Below, in pieces: positions 51,528 to 60,271 of a stretch of 64,000 bases of DNA. The stretch's first letter is position 1. Each line of letters opens with the position of its first letter. Location: positions 1 through 64,000 of the forward strand of contig JAUXRI010000333.1 in the NCBI GenBank assembly GCA_030681895.1, written 5' to 3'. The translations under genes and the position numbers were made by a program. The notes under the pieces were generated by a model. It worked only from the letters and a program-made list of their open reading frames with translations. It was not told the origin of the DNA and made no database searches. This DNA comes from Myxococcales bacterium (GTDB lineage Bacteria; Myxococcota; Myxococcia; Myxococcales; Myxococcaceae).

Positions 51528-52598
51528 ATGTCCGTTCTCCTGCAGTCACCGACGAGCCCCGCGCTGATCAGCTCGCGCTGCGTGCCCGCGTTCCTGCGGC
51601 ACGTGAGGGAGCGTGGCGGCGACGTCGAGCAGCTCCGCGAGCGCTTCGGCCTGCCCGTCGACGTGGAGCGCTTCCCCACCGCGAGCCTCTCGCCTGCCGC
51701 GCTCGTCGAGTTCGGCAGCGCGTGCGCAGCGGCGTCGAACGACCCGTCCATCGGCTTCTCTGCAGCGCGACGGGCTCCGCGCGGTGCGTTCGGGCTCTTC
51801 GAGTTCGCGCTGCGCACGGCGCCGTCGCTGCGTGAGGCCTTCGCGAGGCTGGGCCGCTACGGCCGGCTCGTCGCGCCGTGGGCCAGGTTGGTCGTCGACG
51901 CAGACCGGCCGGGCTTCACGCGGGTCTCGGAGCAGCTGCTCGGACTTCCGCATGGCCTCGGCCGCGAATACGACGAGTTCTCACTGGGCCTGTTGCTGGC
52001 GGTGCCGCGCGTGCTGCTCGACGCGGCCTTCGTTCCATCGCGGGCGTGGCTCAGCGTCGCGAAGTGGCCAGAGGCTCCGTCGGTGCTGCGCGTCGGAGCG
52101 GTCGAGGTGCCGCTCGAGTACGGCGCCGCGTCGCGGGGCTTCTCGTTCGAGACCGCGCTGCTCGACGCGGTGCCACGGGAAGCCGACCCTGCGCTCGGCG
52201 CGGTGCTGACGGCGCAGGCGGAGCGCGAGCTCGACGCCCTCCCGCGCAGTGACGGGTTGCTCGACGTGCTGCGCTCCCTGCTGCTGGCCACCCTCGAGCA
52301 CGGAGAGCCCGACCTCGAAGAGACCGCGCGCTCGTTGCACATGAGCGGCCGCACGCTGCAGCGCCGCCTCGACGCGCTCGGCACCCGGTTCGCGCGCGAG
52401 CTGGAGCAGGTGCGGCGAGGCCTGTCGCGTCAGTTGCTGGCCGACGAGACGCTGCCGCTCGCCGAGGTGGCCTTCAGGCTTGGCTACTCAGACGTCGGCA
52501 CCTTCGTGCGCGCCTATCGGGGCTGGACGGGGCGCACACCGGGCGCCGAGCGGCGAAGGCCGTCGACCGCGGCAGTCGTAGCTGCGAGCGCGCGGTGA
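51528..52598 (+). CDS. AraC-family transcriptional regulator
   Basis: 356 residues. The N-terminal region (about 20-200) matches the arabinose-binding-like AraC domain of the OruR/ArgR-type long family (GAFGLFEFALRTAPSLREAFARLGRYGRLV). The C-terminal HTH (about 255-340) has LEETARSLHMSGRTLQRRLDALGTRFARELEQVRRGLSRQLL and LAEVAFRLGYSDVGTFVRAYRGWTGRTPG. The ATG at 51528 was preferred; frames remain open to 51447 and an ATG at 51504 is possible. It is divergent from the glycosidase-lipoprotein gene and may regulate it. Confidence 0.88.
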   Translation: MSVLLQSPTSPALISSRCVPAFLRHVRERGGDVEQLRERFGLPVDVERFPTASLSPAALVEFGSACAAASNDPSIGFSAARRAPRGAFGLFEFALRTAPSLREAFARLGRYGRLVAPWARLVVDADRPGFTRVSEQLLGLPHGLGREYDEFSLGLLLAVPRVLLDAAFVPSRAWLSVAKWPEAPSVLRVGAVEVPLEYGAASRGFSFETALLDAVPREADPALGAVLTAQAERELDALPRSDGLLDVLRSLLLATLEHGEPDLEETARSLHMSGRTLQRRLDALGTRFARELEQVRRGLSRQLLADETLPLAEVAFRLGYSDVGTFVRAYRGWTGRTPGAERRRPSTAAVVAASAR

Positions 52599-52693
52599 GC
52601 GGCGCCACAGGGCCTCACGTCAGCCAGCTCGTCTGAAGCGCTTCGCTCTTCCCTCCCTGTGAAGGCTGGGTTGAAGGCCTCGCTCGCGTGGCC

Positions 52694-53212
52694 CTACCCG
52701 ACCTCGGGCATGACCTGAATGATCTCTGCCCGAATGAAGCGGGCATGCTCCGCGCTGGGAAGGTCGCTGACCAGGACCGAGTGCTCGCGCTCACGCTTCA
52801 GCAACACCAGGTGGTGCTTGAAACGAATCGTCAGCCCGGACCTGCTCTTGAAGCGCTCGGTCTTCACCGCGACCTTCAAGCCGCTGGTCGCGCCGAGGAT
52901 GCGCTTCACGGTCGGGATGGGCGCGCTCCCCGCGGTCGCTGAGGTCGAGTTGATGATCATCGTGGAACGACCGACGACCCGCACCGCGCCACGATGGAGC
53001 AACCACACTCCGACCAGGAAGCCCGACACGGCCAGCAACGGGAAGATCCAGACACCCTCGCCGGCCCCCCTCTTCGAGAAGGCCACCATCGCTGCGAACA
53101 TCAGCAGGCCAGAGCCAATCACCCAATCGCCCAGACCGCCGCCGACCGAGCCCTTCCAGGTGAGCACGGTGTTCTCACCCTCGACGTGTCGGGTCATGCC
53201 CTCGGGGATCAT
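52694..53212 (-). CDS. Two-helix membrane protein, unknown function
   Basis: 172 residues. Two hydrophobic helices (GDWVIGSGLLMFAAMVAF at about 28-45 and FPLLAVSGFLVGVWLLH at about 57-73) precede a cytoplasmic beta-rich domain with strand repeats (VKRILGATSGLKVAVKTERFKSRSGLTIRFKHHLVLLKRERE). No family is recognised. It is 64 bp downstream of the DUF3592 gene on the same strand. The two may be cotranscribed. Confidence 0.6.
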   Translation of the reverse strand: MIPEGMTRHVEGENTVLTWKGSVGGGLGDWVIGSGLLMFAAMVAFSKRGAGEGVWIFPLLAVSGFLVGVWLLHRGAVRVVGRSTMIINSTSATAGSAPIPTVKRILGATSGLKVAVKTERFKSRSGLTIRFKHHLVLLKREREHSVLVSDLPSAEHARFIRAEIIQVMPEVG

Positions 53213-53276
53213 CGAGACCTCCTATCTCGCTTCGTCGGCCGGGAGCGTCTCCTTCTCCAGCGGCCGTCTGCCGGGC

Positions 53277-53759
53277 TCAGGCGCTGGCGACGATGATAGC
53301 CACGGTGCCGAGCGCTGCGACGAGGAAGACGGAGCCGAAGATGATCAGGATGACGGCTCCGGCGCCGATCGGGCTCGCGAGGTACGCCGTCTTCGGATCA
53401 GCCGCGTCGTAGAGCACGTCGACCACGGTGCCCTCGCCGTACTTCTTCACCATCGCATTGGCGGCCTTCTTGGAGCCGGTGCGGTACGGCTGTGGCGCGT
53501 ACGCGGTGCCGACGTGTCTCACGCCGTTCACGTGGTAGGCGTATTGAATCCGAAGCTCGTACCAGGCCGACTCGTACGACTCGCCGTCTTCGTCCTGTCC
53601 GCGCGAGGTGCCCGACATGAGCCGCGACTCGAGCACCGTGCCCTGGGCGCGCGGCCACTGCCGAATCCGACGCCGCTTGAGTGCGTGGTGCAGGCCGTAG
53701 CCAGCGATGAGCCCGCCAGTCAGCAAGAAGACCACCACTGCGGCGACGCCAGCGAGCAT
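53277..53759 (-). CDS. DUF3592 membrane protein
   Basis: 160 residues. An N-terminal helix (AGVAAVVVFLLTGGLIAGYGLHHALKRR) and a C-terminal helix (GAGAVILIIFGSVFLVAALGTVAIIV) flank a soluble middle domain: WPRAQGTVLESRLM, then SAWYELRIQYAYHVNGVRHVG and DVLYDAADPKTAYL. This is the signature layout of DUF3592, whose function is unknown. It is preceded by the terminator of the EF-hand gene and may be the first gene of a two-gene unit with the gene at 52694. Confidence 0.82.
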   Translation of the reverse strand: MLAGVAAVVVFLLTGGLIAGYGLHHALKRRRIRQWPRAQGTVLESRLMSGTSRGQDEDGESYESAWYELRIQYAYHVNGVRHVGTAYAPQPYRTGSKKAANAMVKKYGEGTVVDVLYDAADPKTAYLASPIGAGAVILIIFGSVFLVAALGTVAIIVASA

Positions 53760-53774
53760 CGGCGCAGCCTAGAC

Positions 53775-53821
53775 CGCAAAACGACGACGACCCGGACCTC
53801 CTCATCGGAGTGTCCGGGTCG
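53775..53821 (-). terminator. Intrinsic terminator of the EF-hand gene
   Basis: A 10-bp perfect stem, cgacccggac at 53788-53797 and gtccgggtcg at 53812-53821, has an inner ctcc/ggag pair. On the minus strand it is followed by tcgtcgttttgcgg. It lies 26 bp after the EF-hand gene stop at 53847. Confidence 0.75.
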
Positions 53822-53846
53822 CGCGAGCCACCAACCGTCAGTGAGC

Positions 53847-54185
53847 TCAGCGGTACAGCGAGTAGTTCTTGAAGTTGTCCTGCAGGTCCGTCGGCAGCTT
53901 CTTCGCTTCGGTCTTGCTGATGAAGCCGTCGCCGTTCGCGTCAGCGCGCTTCGCCATCACCGCCACGTAGTCCGTGAAGCGGTTGACGAACTTCGACGCC
54001 GTCACCGAGCCGTTGTCCTGCGCGCCCCAGCGGTGGTTCTCGAAGTTGTCCTTCAGGTCCTTCGCCAGCGACTTCGCCTCGGCCTTCGTCAGGTACGTGT
54101 TGCCGTCCTTGTTGGCCTTGGCGACGTTGGCGCGAATGTACGAAGCGGAGGAACGGATGAAGTCGGCGACCTTGACGCTGCTCAT
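53847..54185 (-). CDS. EF-hand calcium-binding protein
   Basis: 112 residues. Two EF-hand loops are visible: a degenerate ANKDGNTYLTKAE and a canonical RADANGDGFISKTEAK (Asp-x-Asn-x-Asp-Gly). Each is followed by a helix ending in Leu-x-x-Asp-Leu-x-Asp-Asn-Phe, so the repeat is about 57 residues. The ATG at 54185 has CGGAG 8 bases upstream; it is preferred over an in-frame start at 54266. No signal peptide, so the protein is probably cytoplasmic. A 207-bp leader precedes it, and a strong terminator follows. Likely single-gene transcript. Role: calcium sensing or buffering, inferred. Confidence 0.88.
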   Translation of the reverse strand: MSSVKVADFIRSSASYIRANVAKANKDGNTYLTKAEAKSLAKDLKDNFENHRWGAQDNGSVTASKFVNRFTDYVAVMAKRADANGDGFISKTEAKKLPTDLQDNFKNYSLYR

Positions 54186-54392
54186 GGGTGGCTCCGGTGC
54201 GGCGAAGTGAGAGAGTGTGTGGAAGACACTGCTGTTGTCGGCGTCCGCCTTCATGAGTTTCGTCATGAATTTCAGGTATTTGTCTTCTCAGTTCGTGAGT
54301 GAGAACCGTCAAGCAGCCTGACATCGAGGCCTGTTGAGGCGAGCGACTTCGCGCGCAGGACGCAGAGGCGGGTCTGGTACTTTCCGCTCCCC

Positions 54393-55610
54393 ATGCGCGT
54401 CGTCTTCCTCGCCCCGACGTTTCCTCCCGAGATGATTCAGTACACCCGTGGCCTCGCGGAGGTCGGCGCGAAGGTCTACGGCATCGCCGATACGCCGCGT
54501 GAAGGGTTGCCGCGCGAGCTCAAGCCGTACCTGCACGACTACCTGCAGGTGCCGCGCATCATGGATGAAGAAGACGTCATCAACCGCGCGACGGCGTGGC
54601 TCAAGGGCGTGCCGGTCGACCGCGTGCTGGCCAACTGGGAGCCCCTCGTCATCCTCGCCGCGAAGATGCGGGAGCGCTGGGGCATGCCGGGCATGAGCGC
54701 CGACGTGGTGCGTGGGTTTCGCGACAAGCAGTTGATGAAGGAGCGCGTGCGCGCCGCCGGTCTGCGCGTGCCGAAGTCGAAGCGCTGCACCTCGGAGCGC
54801 GAAATCCGCGAGGCGGCCGACGAGATTGGCTACCCGCTCGTGGTGAAGCCCATCGCCGGCGCTGGCAGCGCAGACACGTACAAGGTGACTGACGCGAAGG
54901 AGCTCGAGACGACGCTCCAGAAGGTGCGTCACGTGCAAGAGGTGTCGTGTGAGGAATACATCACCGGCGAAGAGTTCACCTTCGACACCGTGTGCATCGA
55001 CGGCAAGCCGGCCTACGAGAACATCGCGTCATACCTGCCCAAGCCCATCGAGGCGCGCAGCAACGAGTGGATTTCGCCCGTCATCATCACCGTGCGCGAC
55101 ATGTACCAGGCGCGGCTCAAGCCCGGCGTCGAGCTCGGTCGCAACGTGCTCAAGGCGCTCGGCATGGGCGACGGCTTCACGCACATGGAGTGGTTCCTCA
55201 CGCCTCGCGGTGAAGCGGTGTTCGGCGAAATCGGCTGCCGGCCCGGCGGCGCGCACCTCGTCGACCAGATGAACTACACGAGCGACATCGACCTGTTTCG
55301 CGAGTGGGCGCGCGTGGCGACGTGGCGCAGCTTCGAGGCGAACGTGCCGCGCAAGTACAACGTCGGCATCGTCTTCAAGCGCGCCTTCGGGCAGGGCCGC
55401 GTCACCCGCATCGAGGGCCTGGGGAGCTGGTTGAAAGAGGCCGGCCCGTGGTGCGTGGAAGAGGCGCTCTTCCGCCCCGGCACGCAGCGGCGCAACTGGA
55501 AGAACACGCTGCTCTCCGATGGCCACGTCGTCGTTCGTCACCCCGACTGGAACGAGGCGCACCGGCTGTCGTTCGCCGCGGCGACGGGCATTCGCATGTT
55601 CGCGCAGTAG
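54393..55610 (+). CDS. ATP-grasp ligase-like protein (paralogue B)
   Basis: 405 residues. Motifs parallel paralogue A (36378): FRDKQLMKERVRAAGLRVPKSKR, YPLVVKPIAGAGSADTYKV (ATP loop), CEEYITGEEFTFDTVCIDGKP, GDGFTHMEWFLTPRGEAVFGEIGCRPGGAHLVDQMN (metal-binding acid Glu and Arg). This is a carboxylate-amine/thiol ligase fold; substrate unknown. It is 14 bp upstream of the LysM-lysozyme gene, which in turn overlaps the next gene, so three genes form a likely operon. Its partner implies a role in wall, peptide or surface-polymer biochemistry, which is inference. Confidence 0.85.
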   Translation: MRVVFLAPTFPPEMIQYTRGLAEVGAKVYGIADTPREGLPRELKPYLHDYLQVPRIMDEEDVINRATAWLKGVPVDRVLANWEPLVILAAKMRERWGMPGMSADVVRGFRDKQLMKERVRAAGLRVPKSKRCTSEREIREAADEIGYPLVVKPIAGAGSADTYKVTDAKELETTLQKVRHVQEVSCEEYITGEEFTFDTVCIDGKPAYENIASYLPKPIEARSNEWISPVIITVRDMYQARLKPGVELGRNVLKALGMGDGFTHMEWFLTPRGEAVFGEIGCRPGGAHLVDQMNYTSDIDLFREWARVATWRSFEANVPRKYNVGIVFKRAFGQGRVTRIEGLGSWLKEAGPWCVEEALFRPGTQRRNWKNTLLSDGHVVVRHPDWNEAHRLSFAAATGIRMFAQ

Positions 55611-55624
55611 GAGACTGAGCGTTC

Positions 55625-56497
55625 GTGGACTACCGGATTCAGCGCGGCGACACCTTGTCGGCCCTCGCGAAGAAGTTCGACACCACCGTCGAGCGTCTCG
55701 CGCGCGTCAATGGCATCGAAGACCCCGACCGCATCGCGGAAGGGAAGACGCTCCACATCCCCGACGGGTTCGATGACGACGTCGAGCCACCGGAGCCGCC
55801 GTCGACCTGGGTGCCTCCGGGGAACATCGACTTCGGCCCACGCCCACCGCCACCACCTCCTGGAGGCCCGACCGACATCCGCGGCCTCGGCACGCTGTCG
55901 GCGCGCTACGAATCGAACGGCAACCCCGGCACGGTGTCGAGCGGTCGCGGAGACCCCGGCGGCGTCAGCTACGGCGCGTACCAGTTCGCCACCAACCCCG
56001 GCTCGGCGCGCGCGTTCTCGGCGTGGCTCCAGCGCACCGAGCCTGCGCTCGGCCGTGCCTTTGCTGGCCTCTCACCCGGCAGCACGGCGTTCTCGAATGC
56101 GTGGAGAGCAGTCGCGGCGCAGCGGCCAGACGAGTTCCTCGCGGCGCAACACGCGTTCGTCGGCGCGCGGTACTTCGAGGTGTCGCGCCGTCAGCTCGAG
56201 TCACGGCTGCCCGGGCTCGACCTGTCGCAACGCAGCAAGGTCGTGAGTGACGTGCTGTGGAGCAGCTCGGTGCAGCATGGGCCCGCCGGCGCCGTCGGTG
56301 TCTTCACGCGCGCGCTCGCGGGTCGCGACCTCAGTCAGCTCTCCGACGCCGACCTCATCAACGCGGTCTACGACGAGCGCGGCCGACGAGACCGCAACGG
56401 CGAGCTCGCGTACTTCTCGTCGAGCTCACGCGCGGTGCAGACCGGCGTCGCGCAACGCTTCGTGGACGAGCGGGCCGAGGCGCTCGCGTCGTTGTGA
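55625..56497 (+). CDS. LysM - VgrG3-type lysozyme-like protein
   Basis: 290 residues with a GTG start and AGGAG upstream. Residues 1-47 are a LysM (YRIQRGDTLSALAKKF). A Pro-rich linker (50-82) leads to the glycosidase-like domain with RYESNGNPG, SSGRGDPGGVSYGAYQF; E96 is the catalytic candidate. It is the paralogue of the 4138 protein but lacks the C39-like peptidase insert. No signal peptide is seen. The stop overlaps the next gene start by 4 bp (GTGA). Likely peptidoglycan-cleaving; export route unknown. Confidence 0.83.
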   Translation: MDYRIQRGDTLSALAKKFDTTVERLARVNGIEDPDRIAEGKTLHIPDGFDDDVEPPEPPSTWVPPGNIDFGPRPPPPPPGGPTDIRGLGTLSARYESNGNPGTVSSGRGDPGGVSYGAYQFATNPGSARAFSAWLQRTEPALGRAFAGLSPGSTAFSNAWRAVAAQRPDEFLAAQHAFVGARYFEVSRRQLESRLPGLDLSQRSKVVSDVLWSSSVQHGPAGAVGVFTRALAGRDLSQLSDADLINAVYDERGRRDRNGELAYFSSSSRAVQTGVAQRFVDERAEALASL

Positions 56498-57900
56498 GAC
56501 TGACGCTGGCGATGGGTCTGCTGGTGGTGGCGTGTGACGCCGAGGTCGCCGCGCCACCCGTCGCAACGCGGCTCGACGCCGTCACCCGGACCGTCGGGGC
56601 GTCTCCCGGCGCGCGCTACGGAACGTCGCTGGCGAGCTGCGCAGGCCTCAACACCGGGGCTCCCGGTCGCAACAGCATCTATTCGAACACGAGCGAGCTG
56701 CCGCTGGGCTTCTCGGGAGCAGGAAGCGCGGTGGCCTGCGTCACCACCAACGTCGCGACCGTCGCGCCCGACGCGGGCGCCATCGTCTTCACCAACCTGC
56801 CTCCCCTCACCGATGCGGGCACGTTCAACCTGATCGAGGCCTCGATCGCGCTCGCGACGACCAGCGGGGGTCTGCTCGTCGCCGTCGGCACTCCGCTCGA
56901 GAGGTGCCTCAACGGGACCTGCACCGGTGGCGTGCTGGTCTGGCAGGTGTCGAGCTCGGTCCAGGTGTTCAGGGCTGCACTTCGTCCGGACGCAGGCATC
57001 GGGCTTGGCGCCGATGTCGCGCTCGGGCGCTTCATTGGAACGACGAACTACGTGTTTGCCGCGGCGCCAGGAGCGCCGAGTCCGATGATCATCGACACCC
57101 TCACCCCCTCGCTCAGTCCGCTGGTGGGCCTCTGGCCGGGCGTCACTGCCATCGAGCTGGCCACGCTGCCCGGCGCCGATGGTGGCACTTCCTTCGGGCT
57201 CGTGTTGGGGCAACCCATGATGAGCCGCGCGGTCGGCATCGTGCCGCAGAATCCAGGAGCTCCTCGGACGACGAGCTGGGACCTGAGAAGGACCGTCTCC
57301 TGCGCGCCTGATGCAGGCGTCGGCACAGTCGTCGCGGCCGGCGACTTCGACAGCGACCTCATCGACGACGTCGCGCTCAGCAACCCTGACACCAACACCG
57401 TCGCCGTCGGGCTCAGTGGCGACCTGTATCGCTGCATCACCGTGCCTACGCCGGTCGGCCTCGGGGCCACTGCCGCCTTTGGCAAGGCGCTCGCGTTTCG
57501 CGGCGTCGGAACCACCGCGCGGCTCGTGGTGGGCGCTCCGGGCGCGGAAGGTGGTACCGGAGCCGTCTTCGAGTTTTCGTTGTGTGAAGTGCTGGGAAAT
57601 TGCCCCGGGACTGATGGCGGCGCCGTCGATGGCGACGCAGGGGTCGTCGATGCTGGAGTCGATGCAGGGGTCGTCGACGCGGGCGGTCCTGCCGATGCAG
57701 GCGCAGTCGACCCCTCCGACGCAGGCGCAGCGCTCGATGCAGGGCCTCTTCCTGACGCAGGCCCCGACGGTGGTGACGCAGACGGAGGGCCCGCGCTGAC
57801 CTTCATCCCGGCGTGTGGCTGCACCGACGCGCCGGGCTCCTTCAGCCTCGCCGCGCTCGCGCTCATGCTGACCCTTCGACGCTGGACACGACGCACCTGA
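56494..57900 (+). CDS. MYXO-CTERM lipoprotein with DAG repeats
   Basis: 468 residues, GTG start coupled to the LysM gene by a 4-bp overlap. Signal peptide with lipobox LLVVAC (C14). The body (about 30-370) resembles FG-GAP/integrin-like propeller repeats (AAGDFDSDLIDDVALSNPDTNTVAVGL). A DAG-rich linker (VDAGVDAGVVDAG) follows. The C-terminus CGCTDAPGSFSLAALALMLTLRRWTRRT has the MYXO-CTERM layout: Cys, hydrophobic segment, Arg tail, the sorting signal of Myxococcota. It is unusual that the same protein carries both a lipobox and this tail. Likely surface-exposed; function unknown. Confidence 0.82.
   Translation: MRLTLAMGLLVVACDAEVAAPPVATRLDAVTRTVGASPGARYGTSLASCAGLNTGAPGRNSIYSNTSELPLGFSGAGSAVACVTTNVATVAPDAGAIVFTNLPPLTDAGTFNLIEASIALATTSGGLLVAVGTPLERCLNGTCTGGVLVWQVSSSVQVFRAALRPDAGIGLGADVALGRFIGTTNYVFAAAPGAPSPMIIDTLTPSLSPLVGLWPGVTAIELATLPGADGGTSFGLVLGQPMMSRAVGIVPQNPGAPRTTSWDLRRTVSCAPDAGVGTVVAAGDFDSDLIDDVALSNPDTNTVAVGLSGDLYRCITVPTPVGLGATAAFGKALAFRGVGTTARLVVGAPGAEGGTGAVFEFSLCEVLGNCPGTDGGAVDGDAGVVDAGVDAGVVDAGGPADAGAVDPSDAGAALDAGPLPDAGPDGGDADGGPALTFIPACGCTDAPGSFSLAALALMLTLRRWTRRT
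57610..57790 (+). repeat. Asp-Ala-Gly-rich repeat region
   Basis: Imperfect repeats of gatgcaggc/gacgcagg encode DAG-type residues in the linker before the MYXO-CTERM tail. The same short motif class appears in other lipoprotein linkers of this window. Confidence 0.8.
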
Positions 57901-57918
57901 CGGAGTGGGTTTCGCGGC

Positions 57919-59166
57919 ATGCGCGACGTCCACGTCCTCGCCTCCGCCACCACGCCGTTCAAGCGCTGGCCCGACAAGACGCACCTCGACCTCACGCGTG
58001 AGGCGGTGCTCGCGGTCCTGAAAGACGGCGGCCTCGACGACGGCTCGCCCATCGGGAGCATCCACTTCGGCAACTGCGCGATGCACCTCTTCGGGCAGTC
58101 GAACATTCGCGGGCAGGTCGCGCTGCTGCCGTTGATCAGAGAAGGCCGGCTGACGCCGCAGACGCCCATCACCAACGTCGAGGCGGGCTGCGCGACGGGC
58201 ACGGTGGCGTTTCACGGCGCGTGGATGGCGGTGGCGTCAGGGCACGTCGAGCTCGCGCTCGCCATCGGCGTCGAGAAGACGTTCATTCCTTCGGCGCCGG
58301 CGAAGATGCTCGAGCTCTTCGAGGGCGGGCTCGATCAGCTGCGGCCCGAGACATGGAGGACGCTGTACCGGGACTCCGCGCCGCTCTGTGGCACGACCTT
58401 CGAGCCGCGGCCCGACCGCATCACCATTCTCGACGCCACCGCGCTCAACGCCGCGTGGCACATGAAGCGCTACGGCACGACGCCGCGTCAGCTCGCCGCC
58501 GTCTCGTCGAAGAACCACGCCAACGGCGCGAAGAACCCGAACGCGCAGTACCAGCAGGTGATGTCCATCGACGAGGTGCTGGCCGACAAGACGGTGCTGG
58601 CGCCCTTCACGCGCGCGATGTGTGCGCCCATCAGCGACGGCGCGGCTGCGGTGTTGGTGTGCTCGAGCGAATTCCTCTCGCGTCACGCGCCTGCGACACG
58701 CCGGAAGGTGTCCGTGGCCGCCACCGTGCTGGTGAATGGAACCCGCGAGCGTCCTGATGCGCCGTCGGTGACGAAGTTCGCGGCGACGAAGGCGTTCAGG
58801 CTCGCGCAGCTCGCTCCCGGAGCCGTGGACGTCGCCGAGCTGCACGACGCGACGGCGTTCGCCGAGATCGCCGCGATGGAGGACCTGGGCTTCTGCGCCG
58901 AGGGCTCGGGTGGCGCGTACGCCGAGTCGGGCGCCACCAGCCTCGAGGGCGAGCGGCCCATCAACACCTCGGGCGGACTCGAGTCGAAGGGCCACCCGCT
59001 CGCGGCGTCAGGGCTCGCGATGATTCACGAGGTGACGCAGCAGCTCCGCGGAGAGTGCAGCGGCCGGCAGGTGCAGGACTGTCACGTGGGCCTCACGCAC
59101 AACGCCGGTGGCCTCATCGCGTTCGACGAAGCGATGTGCGCGGTGACGGTGCTGCGCGCGAGTTGA
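57919..59166 (+). CDS. Thiolase-family protein
   Basis: 415 residues. Active-site Cys C91 is in VEAGCATGTVAFHGAW and the His is in LESKGHPLAASGLAM near residue 355. The HNAGG block near 395 and the typical thiolase two-domain layout are present, with VSSKNHANGAKNPNAQYQ and APISDGAAAVLVCSS in the middle, as in SCP2-type/lipid-transfer thiolases. It condenses or cleaves acyl-CoA thioesters. No carrier or fatty-acid neighbour is present. Cytoplasmic. It is 18 bp after the MYXO-CTERM gene but shares no theme with it. Confidence 0.88.
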   Translation: MRDVHVLASATTPFKRWPDKTHLDLTREAVLAVLKDGGLDDGSPIGSIHFGNCAMHLFGQSNIRGQVALLPLIREGRLTPQTPITNVEAGCATGTVAFHGAWMAVASGHVELALAIGVEKTFIPSAPAKMLELFEGGLDQLRPETWRTLYRDSAPLCGTTFEPRPDRITILDATALNAAWHMKRYGTTPRQLAAVSSKNHANGAKNPNAQYQQVMSIDEVLADKTVLAPFTRAMCAPISDGAAAVLVCSSEFLSRHAPATRRKVSVAATVLVNGTRERPDAPSVTKFAATKAFRLAQLAPGAVDVAELHDATAFAEIAAMEDLGFCAEGSGGAYAESGATSLEGERPINTSGGLESKGHPLAASGLAMIHEVTQQLRGECSGRQVQDCHVGLTHNAGGLIAFDEAMCAVTVLRAS

Positions 59167-59407
59167 GGCGCGCCCGGGACCTGCCGTGGTGGGCGCCTGG
59201 ACCGGTCCGCCGTCAGTCGTCGTCCGGCGAATACGTGTACGCGCGCTCCTCTGCCGTCACGGTGTCCCCGAGTTCGACCCGCGTCATGCCACGGAGCGCC
59301 GGAGCACCGAAGTGCGACACCAGCGCTGCGCCAGCAATTGAAGCCAGGGTCTTCGGGCACCAACCTCGTGCGGGCCTCGCCGCGCTGGAATGGCGTGCAG
59401 CGTCGCG

Positions 59408-60271
59408 TCAGCGCACGAAGTGGAACTCGATGGCGAGCGCTTCGGAGGCGCCCGGCGCGACCGAGCTGAGTCCTTCGCCAGAGGCCAGCGCCCCGCCTGG
59501 CGCCGTCCACGGCTCGACGCAGATGAAGGGCTGATCAGGCAGCGTCCACAACACCAGCGTCGAGAGCTGCGGGGTCGAGTTGAGCTCGATGCGGCTGCCG
59601 TCTCCGCGGAGCAGCGTCGCGGCTGGGCCGTGGTCGAGCAGGGCGACGTCGACTTCTCCTTCACCGAAGTGCACGGGGCTCGCAGGTCGGACCTCTCCGC
59701 TCCGACGTTCCTTGAGCCGCGTCGCCTTCGACGGCACCTGCGCCTTCGCCTTCTGCGCGACCGGCACCGTGAAGTACGGGTGGGTGCCCGCGTGCAGCGG
59801 CATCGGCACGTCGCCGGTGTTCGTGAAGCGCCACTCGAGCAACAACCGGCCGTCACTCAGCGACACCGCGAGCTCGCTCTCGAAGTCGAACGGAAACCCC
59901 ACGCGCGTCGCGTCGCTCGAGCGCAGCCGCATCGAGATGCGCGCCGTGTCGTCGTCGCCCACCGCGTCGACGACCTCCCACGCCGCGAGCCGTGCGAGGC
60001 CGTGCTGTGGCTGGCTGATTCTTCGGCCGGCGAACTCCACACCCTCGGCAGGCAGCGGCCCCGCGTTCGGAAAGAGGAGCGGAATGCCACCGCGCACGTT
60101 GCGGCTGACGTCGACCAGCGTCGCCTCGTCGAGGAAGAGGAGCGCCTCTCCGCCGACGCTCCAGTGCGTGACGAGCCCTCCACGGCCAGGCACCAGCCGC
60201 ACCTCGGCGCCGTCGCCCGACAACACGTACGTCTCGAGAGAGCCAGGGCCAGCGCGACGCTCGATGCGCAT
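59408..60271 (-). CDS. Aldose 1-epimerase-like protein
   Basis: 287 residues. Beta-rich, with IPLLFPNAGPLP (65-76), the sugar-site HYF-type motif HAGTHPYFTVP (about 160-170) and the catalytic-acid region FICVEPWTAPGGAL near 260. This matches the aldose/hexose-6-phosphate mutarotase family, which interconverts the anomers of sugars. No signal peptide, so cytoplasmic. Its start overlaps the stop of the PEGA-like gene by one base (TGATG), indicating a coupled pair. Confidence 0.85.
   Translation of the reverse strand: MRIERRAGPGSLETYVLSGDGAEVRLVPGRGGLVTHWSVGGEALLFLDEATLVDVSRNVRGGIPLLFPNAGPLPAEGVEFAGRRISQPQHGLARLAAWEVVDAVGDDDTARISMRLRSSDATRVGFPFDFESELAVSLSDGRLLLEWRFTNTGDVPMPLHAGTHPYFTVPVAQKAKAQVPSKATRLKERRSGEVRPASPVHFGEGEVDVALLDHGPAATLLRGDGSRIELNSTPQLSTLVLWTLPDQPFICVEPWTAPGGALASGEGLSSVAPGASEALAIEFHFVR

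Noticed and set aside
54275..54320. TTGACG hexamer upstream of the EF-hand gene
   Set aside because: No matching -10 hexamer at 16-18 bp spacing was found, so I do not call a promoter.
59167..59200. Hairpin after the thiolase gene (ggcgcgccc / gggcgcc)
   Set aside because: The stem has a bulge and no T-run follows, so an intrinsic terminator is not supported.
59215..59407. In-frame extension after the epimerase stop, ending VTAEERAYTYSPDDD
   Set aside because: It reads well and has high GC at third positions, but no good start or ribosome site was found and the epimerase family length is already complete; left as unresolved.
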